7,275 nucleotides of DNA from JBHIER01 sp046760705 [NCBI: bacterium] (lineage in GTDB: Bacteria > JBHIER01 > G020348925). The position numbers were made by a program, and so were the translations under genes. Under the pieces are notes generated by a model. It was not told where the DNA came from and searched no databases. It was given only the letters and a program-made list of their open reading frames with translations. Where the stretch lies: NCBI GenBank assembly GCA_046760705.1, contig JBHIER010000164.1, forward strand, positions 1-7,275, given 5' to 3'. Positions 1 through 5,320 of the stretch are shown piece by piece. Positions within the stretch are counted from its first letter, which is position 1. Each line of letters opens with the position of its first letter.

Positions 1-183
1 TGTCTGTCCGAAAACGATGATTTCTCCCTGTCATCGCGAGCGTTTCTCAGCGAAGCGATCCCCTAGACCCGGGGAGACGTGCTTTTGAGGAGATTGCTTC
101 GGCAAAAAGCGCCTCGCCCTGTTTAATTGTATTTATTAAACGGGGCGAGCAATGACGCGAAAAGTGGGGTTTCCGGACAGACA
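1..183. mobile_element. MITE-like palindromic element with 15-bp terminal inverted repeats
   Basis: The outer 15 bases (1-15, TGTCTGTCCGAAAAC) pair with the reverse complement of 169-183 (TGTCTGTCCGGAAAC), 14 of 15 matching. Inside are further nested inverted repeats: TGTCATCGCGAG at 30-41 against CGAGCAATGACG near 146-157, GCGAAGCGATC at 50-60 against GATTGCTTCGGC at 92-103, and the strong hairpin at 113-149. The internal GTCATTGC and GAAGCAATC words match a type of dispersed repeat common in environmental bacterial genomes. At about 183 bp with no plausible coding capacity it fits a non-autonomous element mobilised in trans. The window starts exactly at the left terminus, so a target-site duplication cannot be tested. 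On the right it abuts a broken gene fragment, suggesting insertion. Termini and palindromes are directly visible; mobility is inferred. Confidence 0.72.
113..149. repeat. Strong internal hairpin of the MITE-like element
   Basis: CTCGCCCTGTTTAA (113-126) pairs with TTAAACGGGGCGAG (136-149) with 13 of 14 positions complementary, around a 9-base loop. It is the best stem in the left flank. It has no following T-run, so it looks like element structure and not a dedicated terminator, although it could slow transcription leaving the operon upstream of it. Confidence 0.7.
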
Positions 184-286
184 CTAAGTAATTCATTTCC
201 GACTTACATGCTAACACGTAAAGAGAAACAGAATCCTGCCATACTCTGAGTTTTTTAAAACCTCTGTTGATGTTTTTACGATCCAT
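184..286 (-). pseudogene. 5' remnant of a four-helix-bundle (S23 / 23S rRNA intervening-sequence) protein gene
   Basis: Reading down from an ATG at 286, the first 28 codons encode a basic start followed by NRGFKKLRVWQDSVSLYVLACK. The FKKL-x-VWQ-x-x-x-x-LY pattern is the signature of helix 1 of the four-helix-bundle family first noted in 23S rRNA intervening sequences. Intact members are roughly 110-130 residues. Here similarity fades after Lys28, and at codon 35 the frame runs into the terminal inverted repeat of the MITE-like element; the following 40-odd codons are palindromic element sequence. Only a 5' fragment is therefore present, probably disrupted by the insertion, with the rest lost or lying left of the window. 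The assignment rests on remembered family motifs and not on an alignment. Function is obscure even for intact members. Confidence 0.55.
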
Positions 287-307
287 TATCTTTTCATCTC
301 TTTTTCG

Positions 308-336
308 TTATTAATTCTCTTGATATAGCATGACAA
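308..336 (-). promoter_or_regulatory. Possible weak promoter for the broken four-helix gene
   Basis: On the minus strand TTGTCA (336-331) matches five of six bases of a sigma-70 -35 box and is followed after exactly 17 bases by TAATAA (313-308), only three of six matches to TATAAT. It lies about 20 bases ahead of the ATG at 286, in AT-rich sequence just after the Rieske stop. This is a weak, position-based suggestion. Confidence 0.2.
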
Positions 337-347
337 TCCTCTCATGC
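328..347. repeat. Small inverted repeat downstream of the operon
   Basis: GCATGA (328-333) and TCATGC (342-347) form a perfect 6-bp stem with an 8-base loop, about 35 bases beyond the Rieske stop in the direction of transcription. No T-run follows on the minus strand, so it does not qualify as a classical intrinsic terminator. It overlaps the weak -35-like box at 331-336. Role unknown. Confidence 0.35.
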
Positions 348-351
348 CACT

Positions 352-375
352 ATTCCATTATTCCATTATTCCATT
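352..375. repeat. Three perfect tandem copies of ATTCCATT
   Basis: ATTCCATT occurs three times head to tail (352-359, 360-367, 368-375), ending 6 bases before the Rieske stop codon at 384-382. It is a short microsatellite-like 8-bp repeat in noncoding sequence immediately after the operon. Copy number may vary through slippage. No function is evident. Confidence 0.85.
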
Positions 376-381
376 GGCCAG

Positions 382-855
382 TTAAACCTTGAGCCGATAG
401 TCGAGGCCCACCACTTCGGCTGTATCGACTAACAGCTCCCCGTTTTCCGTCAGGACGACGCGAAACCTCGGCAGGGGTCGCCTGGCCGGCCCTCTGGTGA
501 CGACACCGTCTCCGTCAAAAGTGGCCCCGTGGCAGGGACAGTGAAAGCCCGGCCCCTCTCTCAGAACCGTGCACCCCAAATGGGTGCAGACGGCCGACAT
601 GGTGAAAAGTCCGATCTTGTCTCGGATAATGAAAAGTTTTTTCTCATCCTTGTACGTCACCGTGTCCGTGGGATAATCCCCCGGCAGACCCACTTTAAAA
701 GTTGAGGGTGGCTCGTAGAGCACATTGGGGAAGAAAAAGCGCACCGTTTCCACGGTGGCTCCCACACAGGTGGCCCCAAGACTCCCCCAACCAACCAGCG
801 AGAAGAAGTATCGCCGCGAAATCTTTTTGTCCTGACCTTCTCCCTCGTTATTCAT
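382..855 (-). CDS. Membrane-anchored Rieske 2Fe-2S protein
   Basis: This 157-residue protein carries a high-potential 2Fe-2S cluster, likely on the outer face of the cytoplasmic membrane. Residues 13-18 (SRRYFF) form a twin-arginine-like motif followed by a hydrophobic stretch (about 19-42) that would serve as Tat signal and anchor. Rieske box I is C90-T-H-L-G-C95 and box II C106-P-C-H-G110: C90, H92, C106 and H109 are the expected cluster ligands, C95 and C108 the disulfide pair. A GPARRPLPRF segment follows, typical of the family. I chose the ATG at 855 over one 24 bases upstream because four overlapping AGG repeats (870-859) lie just ahead of it. The start overlaps the flavoprotein's end by 8 nt, implying translational coupling. 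No cytochrome b gene is adjacent, so it is not evidently part of a bc1 complex; it probably serves this operon's own complex. Confidence 0.93.
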   Translation of the reverse strand: MNNEGEGQDKKISRRYFFSLVGWGSLGATCVGATVETVRFFFPNVLYEPPSTFKVGLPGDYPTDTVTYKDEKKLFIIRDKIGLFTMSAVCTHLGCTVLREGPGFHCPCHGATFDGDGVVTRGPARRPLPRFRVVLTENGELLVDTAEVVGLDYRLKV

Positions 856-2755
856 AAACCTCCTCCTCCTCGAATTCAAAAACCTCCATGGTTATCGCCC
901 CGGTGGGACATCGCTCGTGGCAGAGGCCGCAGCGGATGCAGCGCTCTTCGTCCTTAATCATGGCCGTCCCTGAGATTGCCCTCTCACCGCTTCGCAACGC
1001 ACCGTATCTGGCTTCAAGCAGTGCGGCCAGCCTCTCATCTCCCTCCATCTCATCCAGTTTTACCAACCTCAGACAGTCCTCGGGGCAGACATCGACGCAG
1101 CCGCCGCAAAGGATGCACTTCTGGCCGTTGAAGATGGTATTGATGGCGCACTTGAGACACCGCTCCCCCTCTAACACGGCCGCCTCATCGGGGAAGCCCA
1201 GTTCGACCTCGGCGATGCCCACCCGCCGTTCGGTGGGTATGGTGGGCACCTTCTGGCGGGCTATTCGGTCGTAGTCCTCATACCGATCGTATGATTTGAT
1301 GAGCCTCATCCTCATCCGTTTTTTGGGCTGCTTTTTGCCGGTGACGTATTCATCTATGGCTCTGGCTGCCTTCTGGCCGTCGGCGATGGCATCGATGATG
1401 AGGCGGGGCCCGAAGGCCACATCCCCGCCGGCGAAAATGCCCTCAGCTGTGGTGGCCAAACTGTCGGGGTCGACGGCTATGGTGCCCCTGGGTGTGACCT
1501 CAATCCCATCGCTCTCCCGCAAAAAGGAGAGATCGGAGGCCTGACCAATAGCCAGAATGACCGTATCCCCGTCGATGACCGACTCGGTGCCCTCAATGAA
1601 GGTGGGGTTAAACCGGCCCTGTTCATCGAAGACCGATTTGACGGCAACCGTCTCCAGCCCGACCACTTGGCCATCCCGGCCCAAAATTCGGCTGGGACCG
1701 AGTCTGGTATGAATGACCACCCCTTCCCCCGTCGCCTCTTCGATCTCCCAGTCGTGGGCCGGCATCTCCTCCCTGGACTCCAGGCAGATCATGTGGACCT
1801 CCTTAGCCCCCAGACGGAGAGCCGACCGGGCCGCATCCACGGCCAAAGTCAACTTCTCTTCGCCTCCCACACTCGGTTCGGATACTTGCAGCAGGGCAGT
1901 ACGAGCCGTATCCAGGGCGGCTTTCAACTCCTCTTTGCTCATTTTATCGATCTCTTCCGTCTGGCGCAGCACCGACCGAGCCACATCCACGGCCACATTG
2001 CCACCACCAATGGTCAGGACCTTATCTCCCAACTCCACCCGGTAGCCCAGATTGACGTTCAGCAAAAATTCCACGCCCCTAAGAACGCCGTCCAATTCGG
2101 CCCCCTCGATGTTGAGCTCTCTGCTTTTATGGGCACCAACGGCGATAAATATGGCTTTATACCCTTGTTCCCTGAGCTCATCGAGGGTAAAATCTCGGCC
2201 CACCGCGGCATTGGTCCTCAGTTCCACCCCCAAGTTGAGGATGGCATCCACCTCCAATCTGATAACGTCCCGCGGCAGTCTGTAGATGGGCAGGCCCAGA
2301 TAGAGCATCCCGCCGGCCACCGATGTGGCCTCAAAGACTGTCACCCGGTAGCCCATCCGGGCCAGATCGTGGGCCGCCGACAGCCCGGCCGGCCCGGCCC
2401 CGATAATGGCTACCTTCTCCTTCCTGGGCTCCCTGAGAGCGACTGCGGGGTCGTGCCCTAAACCGAGATCGTGGTGATCGGTGGCCGTTCGCTTCAGGGC
2501 CCGAATGGCGATGGGTTGGTCGATGGCGCCCCGCCGGCAAGCGTCCTCACACGGGTGTCCGCACACCCGGCCGCAGACATAAGGAAAGGGGTTTGGCGCC
2601 CTGGCCAAATTATAGGCCTCCTCAAACCGACCCTCGGCAATGGCCGTCACATATCCCCCGGAATGGGTGTGCACCGGACAGGCATACTGACAGTTGATGA
2701 GCTTCCGATAATATTCAACGTCGGGTATCTCTATGCGGAATCTCTCTCGCCTCAT
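848..2755 (-). CDS. GltD-like FAD/NAD(P) flavoprotein with C-terminal di-[4Fe-4S] ferredoxin domain
   Basis: A 635-residue cytoplasmic-type electron-transfer flavoprotein. The N-terminal Fe-S domain (about 1-105) has C22, C26 and the run C61-x3-C65-x3-C69-x3-C73. An FAD Rossmann motif follows (GAGPAG, 119-124), then an NAD(P)-binding motif (GGGNVAVD, 250-257), the REEMPA segment (328-333) and the second FAD motif ending GGD at 443-445. The C-terminus adds CxxC at 533-536 and two ferredoxin motifs, C547-x2-C-x2-C-x3-C557-P and C606-x2-C-x2-C-x3-C616-P. The family includes glutamate synthase small subunit and NfnB-like proteins, often working as a diaphorase module for another complex. No glutamate synthase large subunit is present, so true GltD function is unlikely. 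A repeated segment enlarges the NAD(P) domain (256-314). GGAGGG-type Shine-Dalgarno at 2772-2766 supports this start, 5 nt after the cytochrome stop. There is no signal peptide. Confidence 0.92.
   Translation of the reverse strand: MRRERFRIEIPDVEYYRKLINCQYACPVHTHSGGYVTAIAEGRFEEAYNLARAPNPFPYVCGRVCGHPCEDACRRGAIDQPIAIRALKRTATDHHDLGLGHDPAVALREPRKEKVAIIGAGPAGLSAAHDLARMGYRVTVFEATSVAGGMLYLGLPIYRLPRDVIRLEVDAILNLGVELRTNAAVGRDFTLDELREQGYKAIFIAVGAHKSRELNIEGAELDGVLRGVEFLLNVNLGYRVELGDKVLTIGGGNVAVDVARSVLRQTEEIDKMSKEELKAALDTARTALLQVSEPSVGGEEKLTLAVDAARSALRLGAKEVHMICLESREEMPAHDWEIEEATGEGVVIHTRLGPSRILGRDGQVVGLETVAVKSVFDEQGRFNPTFIEGTESVIDGDTVILAIGQASDLSFLRESDGIEVTPRGTIAVDPDSLATTAEGIFAGGDVAFGPRLIIDAIADGQKAARAIDEYVTGKKQPKKRMRMRLIKSYDRYEDYDRIARQKVPTIPTERRVGIAEVELGFPDEAAVLEGERCLKCAINTIFNGQKCILCGGCVDVCPEDCLRLVKLDEMEGDERLAALLEARYGALRSGERAISGTAMIKDEERCIRCGLCHERCPTGAITMEVFEFEEEEVYE
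859..870 (-). promoter_or_regulatory. Multi-copy Shine-Dalgarno for the Rieske gene, encoded in the flavoprotein's glutamate tail
   Basis: Reading the minus strand, AGGAGGAGGAGG (870-859) lies three bases before the Rieske ATG (855). Its copies at 9-nt and 6-nt spacing give near-ideal anti-Shine-Dalgarno pairing. The same bases encode the GAG run of the flavoprotein's C-terminal Glu-rich tail (629-632), so one sequence codes a protein end and a ribosome site. Confidence 0.85.
1814..1996 (-). repeat. 25-residue repeated segment within the flavoprotein NAD(P) domain
   Basis: Three related motifs recur at exact 25-residue spacing just after GGGN: VDVARSVLR (256-264), LDTARTALL (281-289) and VDAARSALR (306-314), with the Asp at 257, 282 and 307. 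The intervening parts also show faint agreement (EEL near 275, EKL near 300). Copies 1 and 3 are about 79% identical at DNA level over 33 bases (26 of 33). GltD-type proteins as I know them have this helix once, followed directly by the RLGA strand, so two copies of about 75 bp appear to be extra. The periodicity is directly visible; origin by tandem duplication is inferred. Confidence 0.7.
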
Positions 2756-2760
2756 ATTTT

Positions 2761-3954
2761 CTACTCCCTCCTCTTGGTGGCCCTCAAGTATTGAAAATAT
2801 GAGACCAGATCAACGAACTCCTGGCCTCGAAACACGGGCCAGCTTATCATCTTCTCTTCCATCAGCTCTTTCATCGCCGAGGCGTGGTTCCACATCTGTG
2901 CGGCCGCATTGATGGGGGAGGCAAAAGCAGAAGATTCAGACAGATCGGGACCCTCCCTCTTCTCTCCATAAAAGGAATGGCACGCCCTACAGCCCTTCTC
3001 GGAAAAGATTCGTTGCCCGGACACGGGATTGCCCGGCTCATCGAAGTAGTCTAAGAAGTAGAGATAGGCGATGAGATCGGCCATCTCGTTGCCGGAAAAG
3101 GTGGGCGGGTTCATGCCTAACTTTCTCATCGATCTCCACATTTGCGGGCCGTGGTTCCACATGATGCCCGCGATCTGTGACACATTGCCGCGGAACAGCT
3201 TACTGGACAGATCTGGCCCCAGGCTCTCCTCACCTCCGGTGTGGCATCGGACGCATCCTTTGTCGGCAAAAATCTGCTCGCCCCGTTGAGGGTTGCCCGG
3301 CAGCATGTAGACTTTCTCCCCCCCAGTTTCCTTGCTCACCTCTCGAAAGAAGGCCATCAGGTCTGCTATCTCGTTCCCACCGAAAGTGGGCCGCTGAACC
3401 CCCAGTTGCCTCATCCTGGCGACAATTTTCGGCCCGTGGTTCCACATCACCTGGGCCATAGAGATCGGGGAAACATACCGTTTCAGCTCATCCAGAGGGC
3501 GGCCTCCGGGTGACCCCTCATCTCCAATTCTGTGACATTTGATGCACCTCTTTTCTCTAAAGAGCGCCCTCCCCCGGGCCGCGTCGCCGGGCTCATCGAA
3601 ATAATGGATGTAATAGAGATAAGCGATGAGAGCAGCCATCTCACCCACGGTGAAGGTCTGTTCTGGGATTTTTAATTCCTTCATCTTCTCACTCATGGTG
3701 GGGTAGTGATTCCACATCACCCCGGCAATTTTCAACACACTGTATCCGGGTTGGACTTTTCCCAAGTCAGGACCTAAAACGCCTCCCTTTCCTTCCACCG
3801 CATGGCACTTGATACATCCCTTACTCACAAATAAATCTCGGCCTTTCAGGGGGTCGCTGGGCAGAATATTTATTTGGGACCAGGCGTAATGACTGCTCAG
3901 AATACAAAGTGCCCCAATAAGAATGGATGCAGCAGAAACACTCAACTTTTTCAT
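2761..3954 (-). CDS. Exported tetraheme c-type cytochrome built of four monoheme domains
   Basis: A 397-residue secreted or periplasmic cytochrome. Residues 1-26 form a Sec signal peptide (KK, hydrophobic core, likely cut after AWS). Four CxxCH heme sites occur at C47, C137, C234 and C322, spaced 90, 97 and 88 residues apart, each at the head of a similar class-I-like domain. Every domain repeats MWNH (80-83, 170-173, 265-268, 354-357), a Met-rich helix after it that may supply the distal ligand, and a closing F-x-x-x-E-(M/I/F)-x-x-L helix. Domains are joined by FDEPG-(N/D) or LPGNP linkers. The ATG at 3954 is preferred because GGGAGG lies 10 nt upstream (3970-3965) and it gives a clean signal peptide. 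It begins 28 nt after the NrfD stop and probably accepts or delivers electrons for the membrane complex. Confidence 0.93.
   Translation of the reverse strand: MKKLSVSAASILIGALCILSSHYAWSQINILPSDPLKGRDLFVSKGCIKCHAVEGKGGVLGPDLGKVQPGYSVLKIAGVMWNHYPTMSEKMKELKIPEQTFTVGEMAALIAYLYYIHYFDEPGDAARGRALFREKRCIKCHRIGDEGSPGGRPLDELKRYVSPISMAQVMWNHGPKIVARMRQLGVQRPTFGGNEIADLMAFFREVSKETGGEKVYMLPGNPQRGEQIFADKGCVRCHTGGEESLGPDLSSKLFRGNVSQIAGIMWNHGPQMWRSMRKLGMNPPTFSGNEMADLIAYLYFLDYFDEPGNPVSGQRIFSEKGCRACHSFYGEKREGPDLSESSAFASPINAAAQMWNHASAMKELMEEKMISWPVFRGQEFVDLVSYFQYLRATKRRE
2782..3855 (-). repeat. Four tandem heme-domain repeats in the cytochrome
   Basis: Unit limits by residue are about 34-122, 123-219, 220-307 and 308-391 of the cytochrome. 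Heme-motif positions are 3816-3802, 3546-3532, 3255-3241 and 2991-2977. Units 1 and 3 and units 2 and 4 each differ in loop length, but all keep the order G-x-x-(I/L)-F, CxxCH, MWNH, F-x-x-x-E, DL/AL-helix. Unit 2 has lost the GPDL motif after its heme that units 1, 3 and 4 keep, showing GRPLDEL instead. The repeats have diverged too far for obvious DNA identity, so the multiplication is old. Confidence 0.85.
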
Positions 3955-3982
3955 GTCTTTGATACCTCCCAATTTTTCAGAT

Positions 3983-5320
3983 TCAGACCGCCACGCCTTT
4001 TTCAGGCAAGTAGGCGGCAACTCTCTCTCGGGTTTCAATGAGCGACCTCTCCCGCCCCTCTTTGATCTCCCAGATGGAGACAATGGGAAACAACTTGGTA
4101 AAAACGATATATAGAAGAAGAAACATGGCTAAGCACCCGGCCGAGATAGAAATTTCGACCCAGGTGGGGTGATAAAATCCTCGCGCGTACGGCAGCCGCG
4201 GATTGACCAAAGTGGGCACCACGATGGTAAATCTCTCCAACCACATGCCGATGGTGACCGATATGGAGGATATCACTGTCCCGGCAATCGTCCGCGTCTT
4301 GCGATTGCACAAAAGGGCAAAGGGCACGACAAAACAGAAAAGGAACATGGACCAAAAATAGGGGGCGTAGTGCCCACTCAGTTTGGAATAAATTACGGCC
4401 AGATGGGAGGGCTCACCCCCGTAGAAAGCGGTCAGATGCTCACCGAAAGTGAAGTACAGCCAGAGCAGAGCCATAACCAAAAGAAGAATCCCTAAGTAGT
4501 TGAAATGTATGGCTTTCAAATAGCCCTGCAGATGATAGACCCGGCGGATGATGGCCATGGCAATGATGAGGGCGGCGATGCCGGAGAAGATGGCCCCGGC
4601 CACAAAGTAGGGGCCGAAGATGGTGCTGTGCCACATGGGCTGAATCGTCATCGCAAAAACCCAGGAGACCACCGTATGGACGGAGACAGCAATGGGAATG
4701 ACCAACACTGCCATGACCCCTATCCCTCGCTTGAGCCATTTCTCCTGCCTCTGGCTGCCTCTCCACCCTAGCGCCAAAGGGGTATAAAACCATCTTCTCC
4801 TCTGGACTCTGTCCCTCAACAGGGCGATGTCCGGAATGAGTGGCAGATAGAGGTAAATGGAACTGCAGATCAGATAGAGGGTGATACTGGTCACATCCCA
4901 GAGCAAAGGAGACCGAAATCTGCCGTGGAGAATGACAAAGTAAGCCCGGTCCGGTCTCCCCAGGTCTATGAGAATGTTGGCCACTCCGAAGAATAGGACT
5001 AAGACAGTGATAACTTCGGCCGAACGAGTGATAGATCTCCTCCACTCCGCCCGACAGATGCGGAGGATGGCAGAAATTAATGTTCCGGCATGGCTGATGC
5101 CTATGAAGAAGACGAAATTAGTAATATAGATGCCCCAAAAGACGGGCCGATTCATGCCCGTCACCCCCAGACCAGATTTCAGTTGAGTCGTCCAGGCATA
5201 GACCGCCCAGAGGACAATGCCCCCCAAGACGGCGAGGGCCAGGTAAAATTTTTTACCCGCCTGCAGGATGGGTTGAAACAGAAGGGCGTCTTCTTCGGCG
5301 ACCATCAGTTGCTCACGCAT
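3983..5320 (-). CDS. NrfD/PsrC/ActC-family ten-helix quinone-interacting membrane subunit
   Basis: A 445-residue integral membrane protein. I count ten hydrophobic helices, at about 24-44, 61-87, 101-121, 143-163, 202-224, 237-258, 273-293, 320-338, 347-369 and 388-411, as in PsrC and the ActC/ActF subunits of alternative complex III; the smaller eight-helix NrfD type is excluded. Segments that closely recall ActC are GMNRPVFWGIYITNF (55-69), ISHAGTLISAILR (75-87), LIDLGRP (117-123) and SVHTVVSW with PMWHSTIFGPYF (213-239). H77, D119 and nearby polar groups are candidates for quinol/proton chemistry, by analogy. It anchors the Fe-S subunit and exchanges electrons with the quinone pool. The ATG at 5320 has an AAGGAGAG at 5332-5325 and overlaps the upstream gene by 8 nt; the Met six codons in is a less likely start. 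It is full length. Confidence 0.95.
   Translation of the reverse strand: MREQLMVAEEDALLFQPILQAGKKFYLALAVLGGIVLWAVYAWTTQLKSGLGVTGMNRPVFWGIYITNFVFFIGISHAGTLISAILRICRAEWRRSITRSAEVITVLVLFFGVANILIDLGRPDRAYFVILHGRFRSPLLWDVTSITLYLICSSIYLYLPLIPDIALLRDRVQRRRWFYTPLALGWRGSQRQEKWLKRGIGVMAVLVIPIAVSVHTVVSWVFAMTIQPMWHSTIFGPYFVAGAIFSGIAALIIAMAIIRRVYHLQGYLKAIHFNYLGILLLVMALLWLYFTFGEHLTAFYGGEPSHLAVIYSKLSGHYAPYFWSMFLFCFVVPFALLCNRKTRTIAGTVISSISVTIGMWLERFTIVVPTLVNPRLPYARGFYHPTWVEISISAGCLAMFLLLYIVFTKLFPIVSIWEIKEGRERSLIETRERVAAYLPEKGVAV

Noticed and set aside
328-347. Inverted repeat as the operon's intrinsic terminator
   Set aside because: The stem is only six pairs, not GC-rich, and no T-run follows on the transcribed strand; reported only as a repeat.
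1-381. tRNA, rRNA or CRISPR in the left flank
   Set aside because: The palindromes are explained by the MITE-like element; no cloverleaf, rRNA core sequence or spaced direct repeats are seen.
856-879. Eight-codon upstream extension of the Rieske frame
   Set aside because: It reads through the AGGAGG ribosome-binding run; the ATG at 855 is placed correctly behind that run.
1667-2461. Open frame of 264 codons on the plus strand
   Set aside because: It is wholly antisense to the flavoprotein, has no recognisable motifs, and arises from GC-biased codon positions opposite a real gene.
848-2755. Glutamate synthase small subunit (gltD)
   Set aside because: No large subunit is nearby, the protein has extra C-terminal ferredoxin clusters, and the operon context is respiratory.
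3901-3910. Lipoprotein signal at Cys17 of the cytochrome
   Set aside because: The preceding residues G-A-L do not fit a lipobox, since position -1 is leucine; a normal Sec cut after AWS is better.
3955-4083. 43-codon upstream extension of the cytochrome reading frame
   Set aside because: It overlaps the NrfD gene by about 100 bases, would bury the signal peptide, and the ATG at 3954 has its own GGGAGG site.
4440-5045. Open frame of 201 codons on the minus strand inside the NrfD gene
   Set aside because: It is a shifted frame of an unmistakable ten-helix protein, His/Ser-rich and without a ribosome site or family features.
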